Shown here in pieces: positions 15,947-23,842 of a DNA stretch of 64,000 nucleotides; within the stretch, counting starts at the first letter, position 1, and the number at the start of each line of letters is the position of its first letter. The DNA is taken from contig JBBQRG010000004.1 in assembly GCA_038215095.1 (NCBI GenBank), forward strand, positions 1 to 64,000, given 5' to 3'. The stretch comes from DATACN01 sp038215095. Lineage in GTDB: Bacteria; Actinomycetota; Thermoleophilia; Solirubrobacterales; Thermoleophilaceae. A model generated the notes under the pieces. That model saw only the letters and a program-made list of their open reading frames with translations, was not told the DNA's origin and made no database searches. A program made the translations under genes and the position numbers.

Positions 15947-16746
15947 CCATCGTCACAGCCGCGCGGGTGCGCTGCCTTACGAGCGGCGTCGTCCGCGGGA
16001 AGCGCGCGCAGAGCGGCCCCCGGCGCTACCTGCCCGGCGGCTGGGCGAAGGACACGCTCCCGGTGAACTTCTTCCTGATCGAGCACGAGAGCGGGCTGTG
16101 CCTGTTCGACGCCGGGCAGAGCGCGCGCGCCGCGCGCCCGGGCTACATCTCGCGCTGGCACCCCTATCTGCGCCTGGCGCGCTTCGAGCTGACGGCCGAC
16201 GACGAGCCCGCGGCCCAGCTGCGCGCCCTCGGCCACGACCCCGCGGACGTGCGCTGGGTGGTGCTCTCACACCTGCACACCGACCACGTGGGCGGACTCG
16301 AGCCCTTCGCCGGCGCCGAGATCCTGGTGGCGCGCTCCGAGTGGGAGCGCTTCCGGGGCCTCAAAGGGCGCCTGCGCGGCTATCTACCGCAGCACTGGCC
16401 GGCCGACGCCGAGCCCCGGCTGGTGGAGGGGACGCTCGACCTGACCGAGGGCGGCAGCCTGTCGATCGTGCCGCTGCCGGGCCACACGCGCGGCCACATG
16501 GGCCTCGTTGTGCGGGCGGAGGGAGGCGGCTGGCTGCTTGCAGGCGACGCGGCGCACACCCCGGCCGAGCTGGAGGCCACCATCGTGGGCTTCTGCCGCC
16601 GGGAGGGCCTGGTGCCGCTGCTCACGCACGACCCACTGGCCGGTACCGGTCAGGACTCGACGCGCAGCACCAGCTCCGTGGTGTCCTCGCCCGGCACCCC
16701 GAGCCGCCGGGCGCGCACGAACGGCGCCCTCTCGCGCACGCCATAG
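15943..16746 (+). CDS. MBL-fold metallo-hydrolase, lactonase-like
   Basis: 267 residues from ATG 15943, translationally coupled to the fused transferase (ATGA overlap). The metal-binding signature HLHTDHVGG (~108-116), a second His in PGHTRGHMG, the Asp in LAGDAAH and a final THDPLA match the zinc-binding set of metallo-beta-lactamase-fold N-acyl-homoserine lactonases (AhlD/AiiA type). Activity on AHL is only one possibility; a lactone or ester in the glycan pathway is another. The last ~32 residues are encoded antisense to the end of the heparinase-like gene and look unlike the family, so the tail may be an overlap product. Confidence 0.9.
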   Translation: MTIVTAARVRCLTSGVVRGKRAQSGPRRYLPGGWAKDTLPVNFFLIEHESGLCLFDAGQSARAARPGYISRWHPYLRLARFELTADDEPAAQLRALGHDPADVRWVVLSHLHTDHVGGLEPFAGAEILVARSEWERFRGLKGRLRGYLPQHWPADAEPRLVEGTLDLTEGGSLSIVPLPGHTRGHMGLVVRAEGGGWLLAGDAAHTPAELEATIVGFCRREGLVPLLTHDPLAGTGQDSTRSTSSVVSSPGTPSRRARTNGALSRTP

Positions 16747-18590
16747 CTCGGCGCGATCCAGCCATCCTCGACCGCGAACTCGAGCCCGTCAGCCTCGATG
16801 ACCAGCCGGCAGCGCTCGAACTCCGCCGTGACGCCCCCATCGTGGACGCTCACGCGGCACGGGGCCAGCGTGAAGGTACACACCAGCGGGTGGGAGCCCA
16901 CGCAGCTGACCGTGTCGCGGATCGTGACCTGGCGAGCGGGGCAGTCGAACTCGAGCAGGCGCGTGTGGGTGGCCGGCGGGTCGAGCTCCTCGTAGCCGTG
17001 GTGGCGGCCCTCGAAGACCGTGCGCTGCGGGCCCGGCTCGAAGCGGAGCAACTCGGAGCGCGTGTGGTCCGGAAGCTGGAACACGAGCGCCGGCGGCCAT
17101 TCGTTCTGCTCGGCGCCCGCGATCCGCAGCGTGGTGTGGAACGCCGTGGAGCGAAACTGGTTGCGCGCCACCGGATCGGACTTGTAGAGGTAGGGCCCCG
17201 GGTCCACGATCAGCGGCTGGCCTTCGACCATCAGCTCGAACGAGAGCTGGTCGTTGTGGGCGTGGCCGCCGAGCCCGTACATCCCGGTGTCGCCGCAGCG
17301 GACGATCGAGTAGAGGTCGCCTCCGCGCACCACGAAGTAGCCGCCGGCGCGGTAGGCCGCGGAGCTGGTGGCGGGGGTGTAGGGACGGCGCGCCTGGCGA
17401 AACAGGTGCAGGTGGGAGCGGAAGTCCGTGCTCGCGTAGTCCTCGAGCGGCAGCAGGCGCCCGTTGTCGGCGTCGCCGATCTGCGGGGCCAGACCGTCGG
17501 GGCGGGTGTAGTGGGCCACGAAGCCCAGCATCAGGTCGAGCCGCTCGCGGTACCAGTCCGGGAAGCTGCCCGGCAGCAGCGCGTCCGCGGCCTGGGTGGC
17601 GCAGATCATGAACTCGCAGACCAGGCGGTGGTAGGAGGTCGAGGCCTCGTGGTCGCATCCGTCGGAGCGCACCTGATGCTCCATCTCGGGCACCAGCTCG
17701 CTCGTGGCCCACTCCGCCCAGGCCCGTCCCTCCGGGCCATCGAAGAAGACGGCGGCCACGGTGAGGATGCCGACGAGGTTCGAGAGATAGTGGTTGCCGC
17801 GGATGTCGTAGTACTCGGGGTAGCTCCGGATGTAGCGCCCGTGCAGCAGGAGGCTCTCGAGGGCGCTCGTGAACCAGGGCTCGTGCGCCGCGTCGTCGGC
17901 GCAGAGGGCGAGCGTTGCAACCCAGTTGGCGGCCCTGATCGCGACGTCCATGGTCGAGTACCAGTTCACGCCGTACTCGACCGGGTTCGCCCGCAGCCAG
18001 CCCTCGATCTGGTCGCCCACCTCGCGCAGGTAGCGGCGGTCGCCCGTCAGGCGCCAGGCGCCCGCCAGCAGCGGCAGCTGGTGGAAGCGCGACAGCTCCC
18101 AGGGCACCTTGATGTCCGAGTAGTCGAAGTAGGTGAACGGCACCTTCGAGATGTGCACGGCGGGCCAGCTCCTGCCGGTCTTGAAGTCGAGCTGCCAGTC
18201 GATCCGGTCGCCGAGCTCGGTGGGACCGGAGCCGAGCACGTCGAAGCGGTGATCGAGCACGTCGTCGGCGCGGGCCAGCAGGTCGGTGCGCTCGGCTTCG
18301 TCGAGCTCGCCGAGGCGGCGCTCGAAGTCGGCCACGACCGGCATCGTGTCCCTTACCCGGCCGCGCAGCACCTCTGCCGCCGCGGCGCCGCCGAGCGCGG
18401 CGTCCAGCTCCCCCCGGCGCACGTGCAGGGGCCGCACGCGCAGTCGCCCGCGGCGCAGCGCCTTCGACGTCACGTCCGCCGCGGACCTGGCCGCCTCTAC
18501 GGTTCCGCGGTAAGGCCCGAGGCGTCGCCACTTAGCCGCGCCAACGCGGATGCGGGCCAGACCGGCGGGGGGATAGGGCTGCGTCACCAT
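16650..18590 (-). CDS. Heparinase II/III-family polysaccharide lyase-like protein
   Basis: 646 residues from ATG 18590. Alpha/alpha-toroid N-terminal half (RIDWQLDFKTGRSWP, YSTMDVAIRAANW, RSYPEYYDIRGNHYLSNLVG) and a C-terminal beta-sheet half containing the YGLGGHAHNDQLSFEL and VDPGPYLY motifs of the heparinase II/III and alginate-lyase families, including the conserved His/Asn pair. Members cleave acidic polysaccharides by beta-elimination. No signal peptide is visible, so the protein may act in the cytoplasm or leave by another route. In actinobacterial glycan clusters it often travels with the two-domain oxidoreductase that lies divergently next door here. The two starts are 100 bases apart. 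Confidence 0.92.
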   Translation of the reverse strand: MVTQPYPPAGLARIRVGAAKWRRLGPYRGTVEAARSAADVTSKALRRGRLRVRPLHVRRGELDAALGGAAAAEVLRGRVRDTMPVVADFERRLGELDEAERTDLLARADDVLDHRFDVLGSGPTELGDRIDWQLDFKTGRSWPAVHISKVPFTYFDYSDIKVPWELSRFHQLPLLAGAWRLTGDRRYLREVGDQIEGWLRANPVEYGVNWYSTMDVAIRAANWVATLALCADDAAHEPWFTSALESLLLHGRYIRSYPEYYDIRGNHYLSNLVGILTVAAVFFDGPEGRAWAEWATSELVPEMEHQVRSDGCDHEASTSYHRLVCEFMICATQAADALLPGSFPDWYRERLDLMLGFVAHYTRPDGLAPQIGDADNGRLLPLEDYASTDFRSHLHLFRQARRPYTPATSSAAYRAGGYFVVRGGDLYSIVRCGDTGMYGLGGHAHNDQLSFELMVEGQPLIVDPGPYLYKSDPVARNQFRSTAFHTTLRIAGAEQNEWPPALVFQLPDHTRSELLRFEPGPQRTVFEGRHHGYEELDPPATHTRLLEFDCPARQVTIRDTVSCVGSHPLVCTFTLAPCRVSVHDGGVTAEFERCRLVIEADGLEFAVEDGWIAPSYGVRERAPFVRARRLGVPGEDTTELVLRVES

Positions 18591-18690
18591 CGGCTCACTG
18601 TCTGTGCGTGCATCATCCTCGGCGCTAGTGTCCCCGGCCAACCCAGACGAGCCCCAGGTGCCTCCCATAGATAACACGCCGGATCGGCTC

Positions 18691-21000
18691 ATGCGACTGC
18701 TCGGGGATCAGGCGACGGTACGCCTGAAACAGCTCGGCTATTCGATTCAGATGACAGCGGAGGCCAAGCGCGAGGCGGAGTGGTGGCTGCGCGCGCGGGC
18801 CCAGGCGCTGAACCGCCGGGTCGGCCTGCTGGCAGGCTGGGGGGTGCTGTGGCCGAGCGCCGGAGTGGCCGAGCTGGTGCCGCTCGAGCTCCCGGCGGCG
18901 GGGCGCGGCGAGGTGTCGGTCGAGGTGCTCAGCAGCGCCGTGAGCCCGGGCACCGAGCGGGCGCAGTTCCTGAGGCTCCCCAGCGCCGTAGTGGTCTTCC
19001 CTCACCGCCCGGGCTACTCGGCCGCCGGCGTCGTGGTCTCCGTAGGCGCGGGCGTCTCACACGTCGCGCCGGGCGACGCCGTTGCCGTGAGCGGGGCCAA
19101 CCACGCTTCGATCGCGACGGTGCCGGCCCAGTTCGTCTACCCGCTGCCGGCCGGGGCCGACACGGCCGCGGCCTCCCTCGTCCACCTCGGGATCATCTGC
19201 GGCCAGGGCGTCAGGCGGGCCGGGGTGGTGCCCGGCCAGCCGGCCTGCGTGGTGGGCGCCGGGCTGATCGGCGCGCTCGCGCAGCGGCTGGCACTGGCCG
19301 CCGGCGCGAGCGAGGTGTCCGTGATCGCGCGCTCGCGCTCCAAGCAGCGGGTGGTGGAGGCCGGCGGCGCCTCGGAGCTGCTCGTGACGGGTGAGGACGA
19401 CGAGCGCATCGCCTCGCTGGCCGCTCCCGTAGTGATCGAGGCGACGGGCGACCCCGAGGGCCTGTCGGTGGCCGTGAGCGCGGCCGGCCCGGGCGCGCGG
19501 GTCGCGCTGCTCGGCTCCCCGCGCGGCGTGACTTCCGACCTGGGAGCCGACGCGCTGCGCGAGAAGGGCCTGACTGTGGTCGGCGCCCACGTGAACACGC
19601 TCGTTGCCGAGGGAGGCCGCGCCGGCGTGGACATGCGCGCGCGCGAGGCGGAGGGCTTCCTCGAGCTGGTGGCCGCGGGCCGCGTGCAGGTGGCCGACCT
19701 GCTCGAGCGGAGCGTGGACCCGCGCGAGGCGGGCGCGTTCTACCGCGAGCTCGCCACCAGCCGCGAGCTCACCGGCGCGCGCTTCGACTGGACGCTGCTG
19801 CCCGAGCGCGAGCGCTTCACCCACGGCCGCCTGTGGCGGCTGCCGGACGTGTCGGGGCGCGGGGTGGAGGCCGAAGGCGAGCCGCTGGGCGGCCGCCGGC
19901 GCTCGGCCGCGGCTCAGGAGGACCCGTTCGCGGGCGCCGCGGGGATGACCCGCTTCGGCATGCTCGGCTGCGGCGACATCGCCGTCGCGAACGCCGCTGC
20001 CGTCGCGGCGGCGCCGAACGCGCAGCTCGTGGCCTGCTTCGATCCGGTGGCGAGCCTGGCGCAGGACCTCGCGAGCACGTATGGCGCGGAGGCGGCGCCC
20101 AGCGCCGAGGCGCTGATGGAGCGAGAGGACGTGGACGCCGTCTTCATCTCCGTCCCGCACCACCTGCATGCGCCGCTGGCACTGGAGGCGGCCGCGCGCG
20201 GCTGCCACATCGTGGTCGAGAAGCCGCTCGCGAACAGCCTCGAGTCCGGGCAGCAGATCGTGGCGGCCGCCGAGCGCGCCGGGGTGCGCCTGTCGGTGTG
20301 CTTCCCGCACCGCTACCAGCCCGAGGTGCTCGCGGCGCGCCGCGCGATCGAGGCCGGCGCCCTGGGCGAGTTCGCCGGGGCGCACGTGACGCTGTTCGAG
20401 GACAAGCCGCCGTCGTACTGGGTCGGCGGGCCCTCCGGGCGGGCGCACTCCGACTGGCGCGCGTCGCGCGAGAAGGCGGGCGGCGGCACGCTGATCATGA
20501 ACATGCCGCACTACATCGACCTGATCCGGCACCTGAGCGGGGCCGACCCGGAGGACGTGGCGGCGGTCACCGCCAGGGCCGACTCGGACTCCGAGGTCGA
20601 GGACAGCGTGTCGATGAGCCTGCGCTACGGCAACGGCGCCCTGGCCTCGCTGTTCAGCTGCACCGCGATGCGCGGCGCGAGCTCCGTCGAGCTGCGGCTC
20701 TGGGGCAGCGACGGGCAGGTGAGGCTGGAGCCGGCCGGGAGGATCTACACCCTGCGCGCGGTGGACGGGGTCAGGACGTCGCGCTGGCAGCCGCTCGGGT
20801 CGTCGCCGCCGATCGCGATCAGGGCCGCGTACGTGAGCCGCTTCGCCACGGCGCTCGCCGAGGAGCGCCCGCCCGAGGTGGGTGGGGAGGACGGCCTGGT
20901 GGTCCAGGCCGTGATGGAGGCCGCCTACCGCTCGGACGAGAGCGGCCGCCGCGTACGGCCGGCGGACCTGCTGGCCGAGGTCCGGGCGCCGTCGGCGTGA
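18691..21000 (+). CDS. Two-domain oxidoreductase (MDR dehydrogenase + Gfo/Idh/MocA)
   Basis: 769 residues from ATG 18691. Residues ~60-370: a medium-chain dehydrogenase with VLSSAVSPGTER, GYSAAGVVVSVGAGV, VVGAGLIGALAQRLALAAGA (Rossmann) and IEATGDPEGLS; the structural-zinc Cys set is absent. Residues ~420-765: a Gfo/Idh/MocA oxidoreductase with MLGCGDIAVANAAA and VVEKPLANS. This fused form is known from bacterial glycan clusters next to heparinase-like genes, as here, and presumably performs linked redox steps on a sugar. In-frame starts upstream (GTG 18604) would run into the divergent gene, so ATG 18691 is preferred. GTGA overlap with the next gene. Confidence 0.9.
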   Translation: MRLLGDQATVRLKQLGYSIQMTAEAKREAEWWLRARAQALNRRVGLLAGWGVLWPSAGVAELVPLELPAAGRGEVSVEVLSSAVSPGTERAQFLRLPSAVVVFPHRPGYSAAGVVVSVGAGVSHVAPGDAVAVSGANHASIATVPAQFVYPLPAGADTAAASLVHLGIICGQGVRRAGVVPGQPACVVGAGLIGALAQRLALAAGASEVSVIARSRSKQRVVEAGGASELLVTGEDDERIASLAAPVVIEATGDPEGLSVAVSAAGPGARVALLGSPRGVTSDLGADALREKGLTVVGAHVNTLVAEGGRAGVDMRAREAEGFLELVAAGRVQVADLLERSVDPREAGAFYRELATSRELTGARFDWTLLPERERFTHGRLWRLPDVSGRGVEAEGEPLGGRRRSAAAQEDPFAGAAGMTRFGMLGCGDIAVANAAAVAAAPNAQLVACFDPVASLAQDLASTYGAEAAPSAEALMEREDVDAVFISVPHHLHAPLALEAAARGCHIVVEKPLANSLESGQQIVAAAERAGVRLSVCFPHRYQPEVLAARRAIEAGALGEFAGAHVTLFEDKPPSYWVGGPSGRAHSDWRASREKAGGGTLIMNMPHYIDLIRHLSGADPEDVAAVTARADSDSEVEDSVSMSLRYGNGALASLFSCTAMRGASSVELRLWGSDGQVRLEPAGRIYTLRAVDGVRTSRWQPLGSSPPIAIRAAYVSRFATALAEERPPEVGGEDGLVVQAVMEAAYRSDESGRRVRPADLLAEVRAPSA

Positions 21001-21632
21001 TCACCACCGAGGAAGGGCCCGTGCTGCGCGCGGAGCTGGCGCCCGGCGCGCGCGCCTACGTGGACGGCGACTGGGCGGCGGCCCCGCCCGGCACCGGCCT
21101 GCCCGCGATCGTGGTCGAGCCCGACGGCAGCATCCGGCGCGACGGCGGGCCGAGCTTCCCCCTGCCCGACGGAATGGAGCCTGACGCGGCGGCCGCGCTC
21201 GCGCTGCGGTCGGTGGCCGTGGAGGCCGCCGCGGCCGCCGGCGGGACGCCCGTCGAGGTGATCGGCGCGGGGTTCGTGGCCGCTGCGGTGCGCGAGCTGC
21301 TCGGCACGCGCGCCGAGGGCGGTGGCGGCGAGGCCCCCGCGGCCATCGTGGACACCACGGGCGACCCACAGGTGCTGCGCGACGCGACCGAGCGACTGGC
21401 CGAGCTCGGCACGCTGGTGCTCGCGGGCGAGCCGCTCGGTCGCGCCGCGCAGATCGACCTCTACCCGCACGTGCACCTGCGCGGCCTCGAGTTCGTGGCG
21501 GTCAGGCCGCCGCTCCACGCCGGGCCGCCCGCCCCCGCAGCCGCCGAGGACACGTTCAGCGCCTCGCCGCAGGCGGTCGCCTCCGGCGAGCCGCTGCCGC
21601 GCAGCGCCCTCTGGTACCGGCTAGACGCCTGA
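20997..21632 (+). CDS. Stand-alone dehydrogenase-like domain protein
   Basis: 211 residues from GTG 20997, overlapping the previous stop by 4 bases. The first ~75 residues are not recognisable. The rest resembles the nucleotide-binding end of a medium-chain dehydrogenase: VEVIGAGFVAAAVRELLG, then AAIVDTTGDPQVLRDATERLAELGTLVLAGEPLG, which parallels VIEATGDPEGLSVAVSAAGPGARVALLGSPRG in the upstream gene. A catalytic domain is missing. It may be a partner subunit of the two-domain enzyme or a decaying copy. It is five bases from the convergent methyltransferase stop. Confidence 0.78.
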   Translation: MITTEEGPVLRAELAPGARAYVDGDWAAAPPGTGLPAIVVEPDGSIRRDGGPSFPLPDGMEPDAAAALALRSVAVEAAAAAGGTPVEVIGAGFVAAAVRELLGTRAEGGGGEAPAAIVDTTGDPQVLRDATERLAELGTLVLAGEPLGRAAQIDLYPHVHLRGLEFVAVRPPLHAGPPAPAAAEDTFSASPQAVASGEPLPRSALWYRLDA

Positions 21633-21637
21633 GGCCG

Positions 21638-22615
21638 CTAGCGCCGCGCGAGCGCGCGCAGGCGGCTGAGCACCATGCCCGCCCGCGGCAGGCGCCTGGT
21701 CTGCGAGGTGCGGCGCAGCTCGGCGCCGAGGCCCGGCGCGAGCAGGCGCCGCGTGGCGGCCACCGGGTCGGGGCCGGAGGGCCGCCCTCCGCCGGATCCC
21801 CGTGTGGCGAGCACGCGCGCCACCACCAGCCGGTACCCGCCGTAGGTGCCGGCTCCCTCTCGGCTCTCGACCACGTCCATCCCCGCGCGCACGAACAGCT
21901 CCTCGACGCTCGGCAGCGTGAAGAAGTTCACGTGCGTGACGGGGTCGCGCGCGATCGGGATGCCCTTCCACACCTCCATCGGCACCTCGCCGAAGACGAC
22001 CCCTCCGTTGGCCAGGCGCGCCCGCAGGCTGTCCAGCGTGCCGCGCGGGTCGGCGAGGTGCTCGAACACGTGGCTGCTCACGATCACGTCGAAGCGAGCG
22101 CCCGGGTCGACCTCCTCGAGGGTGTCGCCGAGCTTCTCGATGCCGGGGAGCGGGCGCACGTTGTAGTCCACGAGCGAGCAGCGCGCCCCCGCCTCCAGGA
22201 AGGGCTGGAGCAGCTTGCCGTCGCCGCCGCCGAAGTCGAGCACACGCGCGCCGCGCACCGGCCGGTGGCGGGCCACCATCTCGAGGATCGCCTCAGCGCG
22301 GCGCCGGTCGCGGTCGCGCCCGCGAGCCGAGCCGGCCGAGCCGCCGATATCCTTCTCCGTCTCCTGGAGGAAGCGGTACTTGGCTCCGACGTCCGCCGTC
22401 GTGGGCCGCGGGGCGTAGGCGATCAGCCCGCACTGGAGGCACAGGCGCGCCTCGAAGGTGGCGCTGTCGCGGTCAGGCAGCCAGACCTCGAACAGCACCC
22501 GGCGCCGCAGCCGCTCGTAGTCGGAGAGCTGCTCGTCGTGCGCGCGGTAGTCGTAGCTGGCGACGGTCTCCCAGCGGGTGGCGTCGCACACCGGGCATGC
22601 GAACGAGAGCTCTAT
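21638..22615 (-). CDS. Zinc-ribbon class I SAM methyltransferase, apparent ATA start
   Basis: 325 residues. An N-terminal zinc ribbon (CPVC...CLQCG) precedes a class I SAM-binding fold (RVLDFGGGDGKLLQPFLEAGARCSLVDYN) with a post-motif HVFEHLADP, typical of sugar or lipid methyltransferases in glycan clusters. No ATG, GTG or TTG lies in frame upstream of the ribbon; the first is a GTG at 22591 that would remove its first Cys. Instead GGGGAGG lies 6 bases before an ATA codon at 22615, which also overlaps the TAG stop of the upstream glycosyltransferase. ATA is therefore taken as the likely start; GTG 22591 is the conventional alternative. Confidence 0.85.
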   Translation of the reverse strand: MELSFACPVCDATRWETVASYDYRAHDEQLSDYERLRRRVLFEVWLPDRDSATFEARLCLQCGLIAYAPRPTTADVGAKYRFLQETEKDIGGSAGSARGRDRDRRRAEAILEMVARHRPVRGARVLDFGGGDGKLLQPFLEAGARCSLVDYNVRPLPGIEKLGDTLEEVDPGARFDVIVSSHVFEHLADPRGTLDSLRARLANGGVVFGEVPMEVWKGIPIARDPVTHVNFFTLPSVEELFVRAGMDVVESREGAGTYGGYRLVVARVLATRGSGGGRPSGPDPVAATRRLLAPGLGAELRRTSQTRRLPRAGMVLSRLRALARR

Positions 22616-23826
22616 GACGAGCCTCCCCGCGCGCGGTCGAGCAGCTGGGCCATCCGCTCCGCCACCGTGCGGCGGGTGTACGGCGCGAGCTCGGTCTCTC
22701 CGAGCGGGGCCGGCCACGGCTCCTCGCGCAGCCGGTCCAGCGACGCGGCGATCGAAGCGGGGTCGCCGATGCGGCCGCAGAAGCGGTCGGCGCCGAGGCG
22801 CCCGAGCAGCCTCTCGGTTGCGCCGCCTTCCGTGAGGCTGAGCACCGGCCTGCCGAGCGCGAGGTACTCGTAGACCTTCCCGGGGACCGAGGTGGCATCG
22901 CCGCCTGCGTAGGTGTTGGCGATCAGCGCGACGTCGGCCCGCGCGATCTGGTCGACGGCGTCCGCCCAGCCCGACGGCTCGCGCAGCTCGATCTCGCAGG
23001 AGCCTCCGAGGCTCTCGAGCTCGGCGAGCATCGCCGGCGGCGCATAGCCGTGGTGGACGAGGCGAAACGAGGAGCGGTAGGGCTCGCGGGACATCACCTC
23101 GAGCAGCGGCCGCAGCGGCCGCGCCGGGGCGAGCGTGCCCGAGTGGAGGATCGTCATGCGCGAGCCGGGGTCGGGGGGCTGCACCGCGCGGCGCTCGAGC
23201 AGCTGTGCCTCGAAGCCGTTCGGCACCTCCACGCAGCGGCCGGCGATCGAATGGTGGCGGCCTGTGAGGTCGGCCACGGCCTCCGGCGTGCAGGCGATCA
23301 CGGCGGCCGCCCGCCCGAAGATCCACTCCTCGAGCCGGTTCAGCAGGCCGCCGCGGCGGTCGAAGAGCGGGTTCCCAGCCCACAGGTCGCGCAGCTCGAC
23401 GAGCAGGGGAGGCGAGCCACCGCGCGCGGCGGCCCGGGCCACGAGCAGAGCGGTCATCGGCGGGCCGGTGGCCAGCACGGCGTCGTAGGCGCCGCGCTCG
23501 ATGCGGCAGCGCAGGCTGCGGGCGCCGCGCGCGACAATCGCGGGCGTGAGCAGCGGCATGGCGCCGCGCTGGATGCCGGCGAGCGCGAAGGGCGGCGAGG
23601 TGAGGCGCGCCACGCGCGACCAGAAGCGGGCGCGGCGGTCCACGCGCAGGCGATCCTCGGGCCGCTCGGCGTAGGCCGCCACGGAGAGCTGCAGCGGGTC
23701 GTTCGCCACGTCCACCTCCCAGCCCAGCGCTGGCAGGTGCTGCATGAGCGAGCGCCAGCGCGCGGACGCGCCGCCGGCGGGGTCGATCGGATGGTGCGTG
23801 ACGAGCAGCAGGCGCTTCGGGCTCAC
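22612..23826 (-). CDS. Glycosyltransferase, GT4-like
   Basis: 404 residues with the two-Rossmann GT-B plan. N-terminal LLLVTHHPIDPAGGASARWRSLMQHL binds the acceptor; the C-terminal half holds MTILHSGTLAPARPLRPLLEVM, and the nucleotide-sugar part has GKVYEYLALGRPVLSLTEGGATERLL, equivalent to the E-x7-E region of GT4. It is probably a retaining transferase using a nucleotide sugar at the inner face of the membrane. GTG 23826 is the start. Its stop overlaps the methyltransferase start, so the two are translationally coupled. Confidence 0.9.
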   Translation of the reverse strand: MSPKRLLLVTHHPIDPAGGASARWRSLMQHLPALGWEVDVANDPLQLSVAAYAERPEDRLRVDRRARFWSRVARLTSPPFALAGIQRGAMPLLTPAIVARGARSLRCRIERGAYDAVLATGPPMTALLVARAAARGGSPPLLVELRDLWAGNPLFDRRGGLLNRLEEWIFGRAAAVIACTPEAVADLTGRHHSIAGRCVEVPNGFEAQLLERRAVQPPDPGSRMTILHSGTLAPARPLRPLLEVMSREPYRSSFRLVHHGYAPPAMLAELESLGGSCEIELREPSGWADAVDQIARADVALIANTYAGGDATSVPGKVYEYLALGRPVLSLTEGGATERLLGRLGADRFCGRIGDPASIAASLDRLREEPWPAPLGETELAPYTRRTVAERMAQLLDRARGGSS

Positions 23827-23842
23827 GTTGTCGCTCCGGGGG

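Noticed and set aside
16098..18674. Open frame of about 858 codons on the plus strand opposite the heparinase-like gene
   Set aside because: It is a mirror of the minus-strand gene in GC-rich DNA: Ala/Arg/Gly/Val/His-biased, no family motif, while the minus strand carries clear heparinase II/III motifs.
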